The notes: a model not told the origin generated them from the sequence alone. A stretch of DNA of 54,696 nucleotides from Litorivita pollutaquae (GCF_003205515.1 NZ_KZ826493.1:1-54696); one strand, 5' to 3'; shown: positions 8,278-17,308, counted from the stretch's first letter. A program made the numbers and translations.

Positions 8278-9002
8278 CCGCGCGTCTCGACCACGTCAAA
8301 TGCCCCTGCCCGCACCATGACCGCCGACAACCGTCCGGTTTTATAAGCGCCGGTATCGACGTTGATGTGGCCCATCTGCGCGCTAACGCGCGGCACGATC
8401 ACATGGCCATGCACGACCCAGATGCCGTCGCTGCGCTGCATCCGCCCGTATCCTCTTTGGCCCCAGATCAACGCATCGTCGCTTTGATCACGGATCGCCC
8501 GCGTCGGATCGGCGCCGGCATGGCTGACCGCGACATTGCCGCTTTGAAAGAGGCGCGGCAGACCACTCATCCAATCGATCAATTCCGCCCCCATCGCGGC
8601 GCGCAACGCCTCGGCCAAGACGGACGGCGCGGCCCCCTGCCCCGCAATGCCAAAGCTATGAATCGTCTCTAATCCGCCGTAAGTCAGCCATGCGGCATTG
8701 TCTTCGGGAGCGGCCAGAAACCGCAACAGCATCACCTCGTGGTTGCCTTTGAGGCAAACGGTCCCTGCCCGTGCGGCGCAGAGATCATGCAAACACTGCA
8801 AGACCGCCGCGCTGCCGGCGCCGCGGTCGACATAATCGCCGACAAAGACGATCCGCGCATCACTTGGCAAAAGCCGCGCCAACATCATGTCCAACAGATC
8901 GTCGCGCCCGTGGATGTCACCCACCACGACGAGCGGCTCATCAGGGGCCATGCCTTCGGCGGCCTGCGCGCGGCGGCGCATAAGACGCGCTAGAAGGCTC
9001 AT
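8274..9002 (-). CDS. Metallophosphoesterase (Ser/Thr protein phosphatase-like)
   Basis: 242-aa calcineurin-like phosphatase with the metal-binding blocks in order: GDIHGRDDL (GDxHG), GDYVDRG (GDxVDRG), KGNHE (GNHE), and later His in VSHAGADP and VVHGH. The composition is close to bacterial PrpA/ApaH-type diadenosine or phosphoprotein phosphatases; the substrate is not evident. It is the last gene of the rmlCBDA transcription unit: its ATG at 9002 directly abuts the rmlA stop (TAA ATG), so it is translationally coupled. This could mean regulation of the rhamnose pathway or simply co-inheritance. Confidence 0.88.
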   Translation of the reverse strand: MSLLARLMRRRAQAAEGMAPDEPLVVVGDIHGRDDLLDMMLARLLPSDARIVFVGDYVDRGAGSAAVLQCLHDLCAARAGTVCLKGNHEVMLLRFLAAPEDNAAWLTYGGLETIHSFGIAGQGAAPSVLAEALRAAMGAELIDWMSGLPRLFQSGNVAVSHAGADPTRAIRDQSDDALIWGQRGYGRMQRSDGIWVVHGHVIVPRVSAQMGHINVDTGAYKTGRLSAVMVRAGAFDVVETRG

Positions 9003-9905
9003 TTATCCGCGGCTCCGTTGACCATCCGCCAATTGCCGCGCCAAATATGTGCCGTAAGAGGTCTTTTTGAAGGTCTCGGCGTGGGCCTGCATTTGCGCAT
9101 CATCAATCCAGCCTTTGACATAGGCTATCTCTTCGGGGCATCCCGATTGCATGCCTTGGCGCTCCGATAAGGTGCGCACAAAGTTGCCCGCATCGAGCAA
9201 ACTGGCATGGGTGCCGGTATCGAGCCACGCATAGCCGCGCCCCATCCGTTCCACCGAGAGCGTGCCATCGGCAAGATAGCTTTCCAAAAGCGTGACGATC
9301 TCCAACTCGCCGCGCTCGGACGGTTTGACCGCCCGCGCCCGTTTGGGCGCCTCACCATCAAGGAAATAAAGCCCCGTGACGGCATAATTGCTGGGCGCGA
9401 CTTCGGGCTTTTCGATGATCTCTTCAACCGTGCCATCGGGGGCGAATTTCACCACGCCATAGCGTTCGGGATCGGCGACATGATAGCCAAACACCGTGCC
9501 GCCGATATCCTTGCTGCCCGCGCTATCAAGCATTTCGGGAAGGCCGTGGCCAAAGAAAATATTGTCGCCCAAAACCATCGCCGAGGGTGCGCCATCCAGG
9601 AAATCTTCAGCCAGAATATAGGCTTGCGCCAAACCGTCCGGCGAGGGTTGCTCGATATAGGTCAGGCTCAGCCCCCATTGGCTGCCGTCCCCAAGCAGGC
9701 GCTTGAACTGCGGCTGATCTTGCGGCGTGGTGATCACCGCGATCTCGCGAATGCCCGACAACATCAAAACCGACAGCGGATAATAGATCATCGGCTTGTC
9801 ATAGATCGGCATCAATTGTTTCGACACCGCAATGGTCAGCGGATAAAGCCGCGTGCCGGAGCCGCCCGCCAGAATAATGCCTTTGCGTGCTTGTGCGTTG
9901 CTCAT
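9003..9905 (-). CDS. rmlA: Glucose-1-phosphate thymidylyltransferase
   Basis: First enzyme of dTDP-L-rhamnose synthesis: glucose-1-phosphate + dTTP to dTDP-glucose. It has the signature GIILAGGSGTRLYPLT, KQLMPIYDKPMIYYPLSVLM, VLGDNIFFGHG, IIEKPEVAPSNYAVTGLYF and GRGYAWLDTGTH. 300 aa, as usual for RmlA. The start at ATG 9905 overlaps the rmlD stop (ATGA). Third step in gene order C-B-D-A, all minus strand. Confidence 0.96.
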   Translation of the reverse strand: MSNAQARKGIILAGGSGTRLYPLTIAVSKQLMPIYDKPMIYYPLSVLMLSGIREIAVITTPQDQPQFKRLLGDGSQWGLSLTYIEQPSPDGLAQAYILAEDFLDGAPSAMVLGDNIFFGHGLPEMLDSAGSKDIGGTVFGYHVADPERYGVVKFAPDGTVEEIIEKPEVAPSNYAVTGLYFLDGEAPKRARAVKPSERGELEIVTLLESYLADGTLSVERMGRGYAWLDTGTHASLLDAGNFVRTLSERQGMQSGCPEEIAYVKGWIDDAQMQAHAETFKKTSYGTYLARQLADGQRSRG

Positions 9906-10747
9906 GAAATGGCTCCCAAGTCTTTCAATACATCGGTAAGGCCGGCGCGCCAATCAGGGCGGGCAAGGCCGAAATCAGAGAGGTTGGCGCAGTCCATCCG
10001 CGAATTGAGCGGGCGCGCGGCGGGCGTCGGATAATCGGATGTCGGAATATCGGTAACCGCACAAGTGATCCCTGCCTGCGCGAAAATCTCGCGGGCGAAA
10101 TCGGCCCAAGAAACATCAGGCGCGCCAGAATAGTGTCTGATACCGCTGAGCGTGGGCGTTTCGATCAACTGCTCGGCGATGGTCACGCAGGCCGCCGCAA
10201 TCCCCGCTGCGGGCGTCGGCCCGCCGATTTGGTCCCCGACGATGGTCAATGCGTCACGTTCGGTGCCAAGGCGCAGCATGGTTTTGACGAAATTATTGCC
10301 ATGGGCGGAAAACACCCAAGAGGTGCGCAAAATGGCATGGGTGCCCCCAGCCGCGCGCACCGCCTCTTCGCCGGCCAGTTTGGTGCGCCCATATGCGCCC
10401 AAAGGTCCGGTGGGATAATCCGGTGCAAAGGGCGCGGTGCCGGACCCGTCGAACACATAGTCGGTCGAGATATGCACAAAAGGCACGCCCAGATCGGCAC
10501 AGGCCCGCGCCATGGCCGCAGGAGCCGCGCCGTTGACCACCATTGCGGCCTCTTCCTCGGCCTCGGCGGCATCCACGGCGGTCCATGCGGCGGCATTGAT
10601 CACGGCTGTCGGGGCATGGTCGCGAATGGCGGCGGCACATGCAGCGGGATCGGATAAATCGGCTCTATCGCGCCCCAAAAACACCGCATCGGGACGGATA
10701 CGTGCCAATTCGCGCGCCACTTGTCCGGTTTGACCAAAGACCAACAT
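9902..10747 (-). CDS. rmlD: dTDP-4-dehydrorhamnose reductase
   Basis: Last enzyme of dTDP-rhamnose synthesis, reducing dTDP-4-keto-rhamnose. 281-aa short-chain dehydrogenase: GQTGQVARELA nucleotide-binding turn, INAAAWTAVDAAE, HISTDYVFDG, YGRTKLAGE (YxxxK catalytic pair), LRTSWVFS. The start at 10747 overlaps the rmlB stop by one base (TAATG), and the stop overlaps the rmlA start. It is coupled within the operon. Confidence 0.96.
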   Translation of the reverse strand: MLVFGQTGQVARELARIRPDAVFLGRDRADLSDPAACAAAIRDHAPTAVINAAAWTAVDAAEAEEEAAMVVNGAAPAAMARACADLGVPFVHISTDYVFDGSGTAPFAPDYPTGPLGAYGRTKLAGEEAVRAAGGTHAILRTSWVFSAHGNNFVKTMLRLGTERDALTIVGDQIGGPTPAAGIAAACVTIAEQLIETPTLSGIRHYSGAPDVSWADFAREIFAQAGITCAVTDIPTSDYPTPAARPLNSRMDCANLSDFGLARPDWRAGLTDVLKDLGAIS

Positions 10748-11787
10748 TATGCTGTGCCCAATCGTTCGCCGACACCGGCGCGGGCTTGCAAGGCGCGCCA
10801 CCAATCTTCGTTGGCCAGATACCAATCGACGGTTTTCTCAAGCCCCTCTTCAACTGTTACCGAGGGTTGCCACCCCAATTCGGTGCGGATGCGGGTGGGA
10901 TCAATCGCATAGCGCGCATCATGGCCGGGCCGGTCAGTGACAAAGGTGATTTGATCGGAGTAAGAGCCGGTCTCCTTGGGGCGTTTCACGTCCAAAATCG
11001 CGCAAAGCGCTTTGACCAATTGCAGATTGCTGCGCTCGTTCTCGCCGCCGATGTTATAGCTGCGCCCCAATGCGCCTTTTTCCACCACCAGCAAAAGCGC
11101 GTCGGCGTGGTCCTCGACATAAAGCCAATCGCGCACATTCGATCCGTCGCCGTAAATCGGCAGATCCTTGCCCGCAAGCGCGTTCAAAATCACCACGGGG
11201 ATCAATTTCTCGGGGAAATGATAGGGGCCGTAATTGTTCGAGCAATTGGTCAGAACAACAGGCAATCCATAAGTCTCGGCCCAAGCCCGCACCAAATGGT
11301 CAGAGGCCGCTTTAGAGGCGGAATAGGGACTGTTTGGGGCATAGGGCGTCTCTTCGGTGAAGAGCCCCGTCGCGCCCAATGTGCCGTAAACCTCATCGGT
11401 GGAAATATGATGAAACCGAAAGGTGTCGGGCTTGCCCTGCGCCGCCCAATAGGCGCGCGCGGCCTCAAGCATATGATAGGTGCCGTTGACGTTGGTCTCA
11501 ATAAAGGCCCCCGGCCCGTCGATCGAGCGGTCCACATGGCTTTCGGCGGCCAGATGCATCACCGCGTCGGGGGCATGTTCGGCAAATGCCGCATCCAATG
11601 CGGCGCGGTCACGGATATCGGCATGGACAAAGGCGTAATTGGGGCTTTGAGCCGCCTCGGCGACGTTCTCCAAACAGGCCGCATAGGTCAGCGCATCAAG
11701 GTTGACCACCTGATGCCCGCGCGCAATCGCCAATCGCACCACGGCCGATCCGATAAACCCGGCGCCGCCGGTGACAAGGACTTTCAT
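10747..11787 (-). CDS. rmlB: dTDP-glucose 4,6-dehydratase
   Basis: Converts dTDP-glucose to dTDP-4-keto-6-deoxyglucose. 346-aa extended [63 protein letters not shown] (YxxxK), [18 protein letters not shown], and [20 protein letters not shown]. The start at 11787 overlaps the rmlC stop (ATGA). Confidence 0.97.
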   Translation of the reverse strand: MKVLVTGGAGFIGSAVVRLAIARGHQVVNLDALTYAACLENVAEAAQSPNYAFVHADIRDRAALDAAFAEHAPDAVMHLAAESHVDRSIDGPGAFIETNVNGTYHMLEAARAYWAAQGKPDTFRFHHISTDEVYGTLGATGLFTEETPYAPNSPYSASKAASDHLVRAWAETYGLPVVLTNCSNNYGPYHFPEKLIPVVILNALAGKDLPIYGDGSNVRDWLYVEDHADALLLVVEKGALGRSYNIGGENERSNLQLVKALCAILDVKRPKETGSYSDQITFVTDRPGHDARYAIDPTRIRTELGWQPSVTVEEGLEKTVDWYLANEDWWRALQARAGVGERLGTA

Positions 11788-12353
11788 GCCGCGCCCTCCC
11801 ATGTGAAGGGGCTGTCGAAATCGGCCAAAGGCTGTGCCACGGCGTCTTTGTCAGACAAGAGCGCCTCGGCGGCCTCGGGCATCGGCCAATCGATGCCGCA
11901 GCTGTCCCATTTCACCGCGCCGTCGCATTCGGGCGCATAGTGATCGGTGCATTTGTAAACGATCTCGGTGTCATCGGTCAGGGTCAAAAACCCGTGCAGG
12001 AACCCCGCAGGGATCCACAATTGCGCGCCATTCTCGAAACTCAATTCGGCGCCGGTCCATTGCCCGTAGGTGGGCGAGCCTTTACGCACATCGACCGCGA
12101 CATCATAAAGCGCCCCGCGACCGCAACGGACCAATTTGCCCTGCGCATGGGGGGGCGATTGGAAATGCAATCCGCGCACCGTGCCCGCGCGCGCCGACAG
12201 CGAATGGTTATCTTGCACAAACTCGGGCAAATCCACCCCCGCCTCGACAAGGGTTTTGCGGTTCCAGCTTTCAGAGAAAAAACCGCGGGCATCGCCAAAA
12301 CGGCGCGGGGCCAGGCGCAAAACACCCGGCAAGTTTGTGGGGTCAATATCCAT
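11784..12353 (-). CDS. rmlC: dTDP-4-dehydrorhamnose 3,5-epimerase
   Basis: Cupin epimerase of the dTDP-rhamnose pathway, 189 aa. Visible signatures are [42 protein letters not shown] (read as GLHFQ..P..Q.KLV with the catalytic His), PAGFLHGF and Y.P..D..V.W. It is the promoter-proximal gene of rmlCBDA-phosphatase. ATG 12353 is chosen; a TTG two codons upstream is possible, and neither has a strong ribosome site. Confidence 0.95.
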   Translation of the reverse strand: MDIDPTNLPGVLRLAPRRFGDARGFFSESWNRKTLVEAGVDLPEFVQDNHSLSARAGTVRGLHFQSPPHAQGKLVRCGRGALYDVAVDVRKGSPTYGQWTGAELSFENGAQLWIPAGFLHGFLTLTDDTEIVYKCTDHYAPECDGAVKWDSCGIDWPMPEAAEALLSDKDAVAQPLADFDSPFTWEGAA

Positions 12354-12687
12354 CAGCAATCACTTTGTTAAACCGGTCTCCTTCAGGGGTAACAACCCGA
12401 TCTGATGCTGTCACGCAGAAAACCCGTAAGGGGCCGCGCCTGTGATCGGCACGCACCGCATCAACCACCTTTGCGACACTATGGGGCAACCTCATGATAT
12501 AATTCTACAATTCATCCGAAGTGACAGGCGCACCGCAGCTATCGCCGCGTTGCGGCAAAACTATGGTGATTCGGCGGCGCCCAATGGGCAAATCGGGCTT
12601 TATTACCCGCCCATTTCCGAACAATGGCGCATTATTGCCCCGATTAACACAATATCGGAAACAAATTTGATGAGAAAAGCGCCGGAA

Positions 12688-12712
12688 ATTAACAATTTTC
12701 CCTTAAATTCAT
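12688..12712 (+). promoter_or_regulatory. Conserved upstream block shared by both VPLPA-CTERM genes, copy 2
   Basis: Begins ATTAACAATTTTCCCTTAAA and matches 6019-6041 apart from two extra bases. It lies about 20 bases upstream of the predicted -35 of this gene, a position suited to an activator site. Confidence 0.4.
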
Positions 12713-12731
12713 GGTTAAAACCGGCACAGCC

Positions 12732-12759
12732 TTGCCGATCATGCCTCATGTGCTAGAAT
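12732..12759 (+). promoter_or_regulatory. Predicted sigma-70-type promoter of VPLPA-CTERM gene 2
   Basis: TTGCCG (12732-12737) and TAGAAT (12754-12759) with a 16-base spacer, about 38 bases upstream of the start codon. Confidence 0.5.
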
Positions 12760-12796
12760 TGGGTTAAGCTTTATTTATTAGTTAGAGGTCGCTGCC

Positions 12797-13489
12797 ATGA
12801 CACTGTTTACCAAAATCGTTGCCCCGATTGCCCTTGCTTTGACAGCCTCCGCTGCCAGCGCCGCAACCGTGACCGATACCATTTACTTGGGCAGCGCTAT
12901 CCCTGATCTGTTCACCCATTCCTCTTACACATACACCGCCGGCGGCGGTGACTTGACTATGGAGGCCACGGGCCATGAGCTCAACGCGGATGGCGCAATC
13001 GGTGATCAGGTTCGGATCAACAAAACCCTAGGCGGTCTAGGCGTCACCACCTGCGGCCGCTTTACCTGTCTGACAGACTCGCCTACGGTCGACAGCTTCG
13101 GAAGCGACGAGGTGATTAAATTTGCTTTCGATAGCGCCGTCTCGATCAAGAGAATATATTTCTCTGAAATCGACGCAAGCGATGACTTTTCCTTCTCGGT
13201 GATCGGCGCCGGCGGCAGCGTCATGGACTTCGACCCCAGAATCAACATGTCGCTCTTGGGTGGGTTCGGTCTTCTTGACGGCCGATCCTATGAGTTTGCC
13301 GAGCCACTCGCCGTCTCAAATATCTTCGGTATCGGGGCTCACGGCTTTGGCGATTCCTTCAGAATCGCCGCGCTGGAAATCGTCTGGGAAGAAGACACGC
13401 CCGCCGTGCCATTGCCTGCGAGCGCGCTTTTGATGGTCGGTGCATTCGGCACATTCGGCGCGATGCGCCGCCGCCGCAAAGCCGCTTGA
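12797..13489 (+). CDS. VPLPA-CTERM sorting domain protein 2
   Basis: 230-aa secreted protein for exosortase XrtD. Signal peptide MTLFTKIVAPIALALTASAA then SA|ATVTDTIYLG. The beta-rich body contains GGGDLTMEATGHEL, a Cys pair in TTCGRFTCL, and a region typical of choice-of-anchor PEP-CTERM proteins (VIKFAFDSAVSIKRIYFSEID, ALEIVWEE). The C-terminal tag is AVPLPAS, hydrophobic helix (ALLMVGAFGTFGA) and basic end (MRRRRKAA). The body is unrelated in sequence to VPLPA-CTERM protein 1, but the first mature residues are nearly the same (TVTDTIYLG versus TITDTVYVG). A GAGGT ribosome site lies 7 bases ahead of the ATG. Confidence 0.9.
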   Translation: MTLFTKIVAPIALALTASAASAATVTDTIYLGSAIPDLFTHSSYTYTAGGGDLTMEATGHELNADGAIGDQVRINKTLGGLGVTTCGRFTCLTDSPTVDSFGSDEVIKFAFDSAVSIKRIYFSEIDASDDFSFSVIGAGGSVMDFDPRINMSLLGGFGLLDGRSYEFAEPLAVSNIFGIGAHGFGDSFRIAALEIVWEEDTPAVPLPASALLMVGAFGTFGAMRRRRKAA

Positions 13490-13499
13490 TTCTCTAACT

Positions 13500-13524
13500 C
13501 TTGAGGGCCATCTGCGCCCTCAAG
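13500..13524. terminator. Shared hairpin between convergent genes
   Basis: CTTGAGGG...CCCTCAAG perfect inverted repeat between the stop of VPLPA-CTERM gene 2 (plus) and the stop of the SGNH hydrolase gene (minus, which ends inside it at 13520). There is no T-run on either side, so termination strength is uncertain. Confidence 0.6.
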
Positions 13525-14842
13525 AGAAATCCAGCCCCAACCCCGACAGCAGCCCATATGTGGCCCCCGCAGAGACCGCGAGATCAAAATTGATCTCGCC
13601 GCTTGCCGGAACGGTGACGGGTTGGAACACCACTTGGTTCGACGCGGCATCGCTTTGCGGATTAAGGGTCAAAACCTCTCCCTCATTTAGCGTCAGATCG
13701 CCGGATCGCGCATCCCATGCCGCGCTGTGGCCCGCCACTGCTGTGGCCGTGACCGTATCGCCCACGGCCAAACCGCCAATGGTGATGCGCAACACATTGC
13801 TACCCTGCACATAGATATAGTTCGACAGCATATCCACATCGTGAAAACGGCTGTCGGCAATACGGGAAAAAGCATCCGCGCCCGCGCCGCTGCCGCCATT
13901 GTTGAATGTCCCCATGCGCAAAACTGAATGCCCATCAACCGAGCCGTCCAAGAATTGCGCGCCGGTAAAGACCGGATATCCCGCGCCATTGGCGTAGGCG
14001 ATAATATTGTTGATCGGGGCGATGGCGGTGGTGGGCGACGCCCCGACAGAGAACCGATACATCAATGTCTTTCCCGCGCGGCTGTCCTGCGCCCCCTGCC
14101 CCAAGGCCCGCGCGGCCACCTTCGACAAGACATAGCGCGCAAAAGCATGGCCCGCGCCATGGATGCCATCCGAAGTCAACAGATCCGGATGACGCTCGAT
14201 AAACCCATAGGGATCGACATAGGGGACCTGACCCACCGCGCGCCAATCGGGCGCATAGATATCGATCAAGGGATAGATGGCATTTTCATTGTAGGGCAAC
14301 GATCCGTATTGATCCGTGTTCGGATCCGCATTGTCCACGTCATTGGGGTTGGCCGGATACCCGGCCTCGCCAATCCCATAAAGCCGCTTGGTCAAAGGCA
14401 AGGGCACGATTTTGTCCGTCGCGGTGATATTGGCCAAAAGCGTGGTATATTGGTTGGTAAATTCCGGCTCTCCGCCGGGATAGGGTCGATGGGCGCTGAC
14501 ATTATTACCGCCGATATGGGCGATATAGAGGTTGCTGCCCTCACTCGCGGCATGATCGAGCTTCGCGGCTGCCGCCTGCTCGATGCCCTGCGCGATCCGG
14601 TCGCCTGCCTGCGCATAGCTGACCACCGTGCCGGTAAAGCCAAGCGCCGCCGCATGGGCCGCCACATTGGCATTCACCACGTTATCGGTTTCAAACGCCG
14701 CTTCGGTGATCGACGCGCCGATGATGATCACCTTTTGCGCCTCCAAAATCCCCACCAGTGGAGCAAGCGGTTGCGGTCCCGAATAGGACACATCCTGCGC
14801 CAATGTGCAGGCCGAAAGCGAATAACCGGATCCAATGTCCAT
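13520..14842 (-). CDS. SGNH/GDSL-type hydrolase with C-terminal beta-domain
   Basis: 440-aa protein whose first ~270 residues carry the SGNH blocks: IIIGASITE (Ser nucleophile, block I), YIAHIGGNN (block III, GGNN in place of GGND) and TSDGIHGAG (catalytic Asp-x-x-His, block V). Such enzymes typically remove or add acetyl groups on polysaccharides. The remaining ~170 residues look like an all-beta carbohydrate-binding or lectin-like domain (YRFSVGAS, LRITIGGLAVGDTVTATA). No Sec signal peptide is visible at the N-terminus. The protein ends in a short hydrophobic GLGLDFS, so cytoplasmic action or type I secretion are both possible. A good ribosome site (GAGGAG) precedes ATG 14842. It sits back-to-back with VPLPA-CTERM gene 2. 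Confidence 0.82.
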   Translation of the reverse strand: MDIGSGYSLSACTLAQDVSYSGPQPLAPLVGILEAQKVIIIGASITEAAFETDNVVNANVAAHAAALGFTGTVVSYAQAGDRIAQGIEQAAAAKLDHAASEGSNLYIAHIGGNNVSAHRPYPGGEPEFTNQYTTLLANITATDKIVPLPLTKRLYGIGEAGYPANPNDVDNADPNTDQYGSLPYNENAIYPLIDIYAPDWRAVGQVPYVDPYGFIERHPDLLTSDGIHGAGHAFARYVLSKVAARALGQGAQDSRAGKTLMYRFSVGASPTTAIAPINNIIAYANGAGYPVFTGAQFLDGSVDGHSVLRMGTFNNGGSGAGADAFSRIADSRFHDVDMLSNYIYVQGSNVLRITIGGLAVGDTVTATAVAGHSAAWDARSGDLTLNEGEVLTLNPQSDAASNQVVFQPVTVPASGEINFDLAVSAGATYGLLSGLGLDFS

Positions 14843-15098
14843 ACGGGCGTCTCCTCAGAAGCTGGAGCGGTAAACCTGTGACACGCTGGTTAACAACATC
14901 TCGCCAGCGCGCGCGCCCTGCCCTGACCGCCGCGCGCATGCCGAAGCAAACAGCTCAAAAATCGCCCCCTGCCTTTTCGTGTTGCAATGCCGCCGCCCCT
15001 GCCATCAACCGCCCCGTAAAACGGCGGTTTCAATTGCCATTTCGGCGCCGATCTTCTTAGTCTGCCGCAACACGGGATGAACGCAGGCGGGACTGGAT

Positions 15099-16235
15099 TT
15101 GCTAAATGTATCGATCATCGGGGCTGGCTATGTGGCCGACCTGTATCTGCGGTCCTTCGCGCTCTACCCCGAGATCCGCATTAATGGTGTCTATGACATC
15201 GACACCGCGCGGCGCGATGCGTTTTGCGACTATTGGAAGCTGACCCCGATCGCGTCTATGGAGGCCCTGTTCGAAGCCACCGATGCGCAGGGCATAATCC
15301 TCAACCTGACCAATCCGCACGCCCATTATGACGTAAGCCGCGCCTGTCTTGAGGCGGGGCATCACGTTTATTCGGAAAAACCGCTGGCGATGCAAATGGA
15401 CCAAGCCCATGAGTTGACCCAATTGGCCGAAGCCAAGGGACTGCGCATCGCATCGGCGCCCTGCAGCCTTTTGAGCGAGACCGCGCAAACCCTTTGGGCC
15501 GCCGTGCGCGAAGATGTCGCCGGAAAAATCCGCCTCGTTTACGCGGAAATGGACGATGATTTCATCCCGCAAGCGCCGTATAAAAAATGGACCTCCGACA
15601 GCGGCGCGCCTTGGCCCTATGCGGATGAATTTCGCGTGGGCTGCACCGTTGAGCACGCGGGCTACTATCTTGCATGGCTCTTACCGATGTTTGGCCCGGT
15701 GCGCACCGTGGTCGCCGCCTCGGCCAACCTTGCCGAAAAGGAAACCCCCGCCGAAGAATGCGCGCCGGACTTCTCTATAGGCGCGCTCTTCTTTGAAAGC
15801 GGCGTTGTCGCGCGGCTGACCTGTTCGATCCTCGCGCCCCATGATCACGAATTACAGCTCATCGGCGACAAAGGTGTGATTTCCATCGATGAATGCTGGA
15901 AGAACGACACGCCGGTAAAATACCGCAAACGCTTCACTCTGCGCCGCCGGTTGATGAACGCGCCCTTTGCCAAAAAACTGCGCCTGCCCAAGGGGGAAAC
16001 CCATGCCAAATTGGGCCGAAAGGGCGCGGCAGCGATGAATTTCGCCCTCGGCCCTGTCGAGATGTTAGAGGCAATTCGCGATGCGCGCCCCTGCCGGATG
16101 TCGCCCGATCTGGCGCTGCATATCAACGAGGTGACGCTGGCACTGCAAAATGCGGGCGAAACAACCGGAGCGGTGCAAATGCAAACCCGTTTTACCCCGG
16201 TTGCACCCATGGCGTGGGCCGAAAAACTCGCCTGA
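15099..16235 (+). CDS. Gfo/Idh/MocA-family oxidoreductase 1
   Basis: 378-aa NAD(P)-dependent sugar oxidoreductase. Rossmann start NVSIIGAGYVADLYLRSF, then the family motif AGHHVYSEKPLAM (EKP with the catalytic Lys) and VGCTVEHAGYYLAWLLPMFGP in the substrate domain. Such enzymes oxidise, reduce or epimerise nucleotide sugars; the substrate cannot be read from sequence. The start appears to be TTG 15099 with AGGCGGGA upstream, as no ATG is near the domain start. It is followed after 38 bases by a second family member and then a GT4 glycosyltransferase, suggesting the three make and transfer one modified sugar. Confidence 0.88.
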   Translation: MLNVSIIGAGYVADLYLRSFALYPEIRINGVYDIDTARRDAFCDYWKLTPIASMEALFEATDAQGIILNLTNPHAHYDVSRACLEAGHHVYSEKPLAMQMDQAHELTQLAEAKGLRIASAPCSLLSETAQTLWAAVREDVAGKIRLVYAEMDDDFIPQAPYKKWTSDSGAPWPYADEFRVGCTVEHAGYYLAWLLPMFGPVRTVVAASANLAEKETPAEECAPDFSIGALFFESGVVARLTCSILAPHDHELQLIGDKGVISIDECWKNDTPVKYRKRFTLRRRLMNAPFAKKLRLPKGETHAKLGRKGAAAMNFALGPVEMLEAIRDARPCRMSPDLALHINEVTLALQNAGETTGAVQMQTRFTPVAPMAWAEKLA

Positions 16236-16273
16236 TTGCGGCGTAACAGAGACTGTTTTGAAGGAAGACCGCC

Positions 16274-17308
16274 ATGACAAAGACCCCCATCGGCATCATT
16301 GGCACCGGACGGATGGCTGCCACGATGACCCGCGCACTGCACAACAGCGCAGAGTTCATGCCTGCTGCGGTGCTCTCCTCCACCCTGCCCCGTGCCACAG
16401 CATTTTCGCAGGCCCTAAATTGTGGTCAACCATTTGATAAAGAACAAGAGTTTCTATCTGCAAACATTAAGGCCGTCTACATTGCCAATGCCAACGGCCA
16501 ACACGCCACATTGGCCCGCGCCGCGATCATGGCAGGGCTGCCGGTCTTGGTCGAAAAACCGTTGACCACCACGGCAGCAGAGACCGAAGCCCTCTGCGCC
16601 CTCGCGGCCGAGCGCGGCGTGACGTTGATGGAAAACCTGTGGACCCTCGCCCTGCCCGCCTATCGCGCCCTGAAGGGCGATCTTGGCCCCGCCGCAGGAC
16701 CGCACCGGATGACATTTGATTTCTCGATGCCCGTCGCCCCCGCCGCCATGCCCGGCCTGTTTGATCCAAAAACGGGCGGCGCGATCCTCGACCGCGCGAT
16801 CTATGGTTTGGCCTATGCGCGCGATCTCTTCGGCCCCGTCGCCGATTTTCAAACCGACCTGCGCCGTGACGGCAACGGCGTTGATTTGGGCGCGACCTTA
16901 TTGCTGACCCATGAGAGCGGTGCGCGCAGCGTGATCACCGTGGCGCTTGATATGGGCGGGGCGAATACCCTATCCGTCTCGAATGGCGGACGGCACCTGC
17001 ACCTGGACAGCGCCTTGGGCGGTGAGCACCTCCATATCAGAGACTATTTCAGCCCAACATCGCCCTCCGCCGATGGGATCTCTCCTGAAGGCAAGGCCGC
17101 CAAACTCAAAGCCATGCCCGCCCTGCGCCGCCTCAAAGCCCGCCTTGGCCACCGTATGGGCGCCTATCACGGTTTTGGCGCCAATATGTATCACCCCATC
17201 CTCACCGCCTTTGCACAGACCCTGCCAAGCGGCGCTCAAAGCCCGTTGGTGCCGCATGATCTGTCAATCGCAGTGGCCCGTTTGATCGCGGAGGCGCGCG
17301 CGCAATGA
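16274..17308 (+). CDS. Gfo/Idh/MocA-family oxidoreductase 2
   Basis: 344-aa NAD(P)-dependent dehydrogenase. It shows TPIGIIGTGRMAATMTRAL (nucleotide-binding turn), YIANANGQHATLARAAIMAG and LPVLVEKPLT (EKP motif). GGAAG ribosome site ahead of ATG 16274. It is only distantly similar to the neighbouring oxidoreductase, so a two-step conversion is as likely as redundancy. The stop overlaps the start of the GT4 gene (ATGA). Confidence 0.88.
   Translation: MTKTPIGIIGTGRMAATMTRALHNSAEFMPAAVLSSTLPRATAFSQALNCGQPFDKEQEFLSANIKAVYIANANGQHATLARAAIMAGLPVLVEKPLTTTAAETEALCALAAERGVTLMENLWTLALPAYRALKGDLGPAAGPHRMTFDFSMPVAPAAMPGLFDPKTGGAILDRAIYGLAYARDLFGPVADFQTDLRRDGNGVDLGATLLLTHESGARSVITVALDMGGANTLSVSNGGRHLHLDSALGGEHLHIRDYFSPTSPSADGISPEGKAAKLKAMPALRRLKARLGHRMGAYHGFGANMYHPILTAFAQTLPSGAQSPLVPHDLSIAVARLIAEARAQ

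Larger units (their letters stand above)
12354..12796. other. Divergent intergenic region between rmlC and VPLPA-CTERM gene 2
   Basis: About 440 bases, AT-rich in its right half. It must contain the promoter of the rml operon (minus) and that of VPLPA-CTERM gene 2 (plus). It holds the second copy of the conserved TTAACA...TTTCCCTTA block (12688-12712) and a good -35/-10 pair (12732-12759). A 104-codon frame at 12442-12756 shows no protein features and is rejected. Confidence 0.6.

Noticed and set aside
12721-12735. GGCAC...TTGC resembling a sigma-54 promoter ahead of VPLPA-CTERM gene 2
   Set aside because: The GG-to-GC distance is one base too short for a sigma-54 element; the sigma-70-like pair at 12732-12759 fits better.
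12442-12756. 104-codon frame in the rmlC/VPLPA-CTERM 2 gap
   Set aside because: No ribosome site, no domain, atypical composition, and it covers the predicted promoter of the downstream gene.
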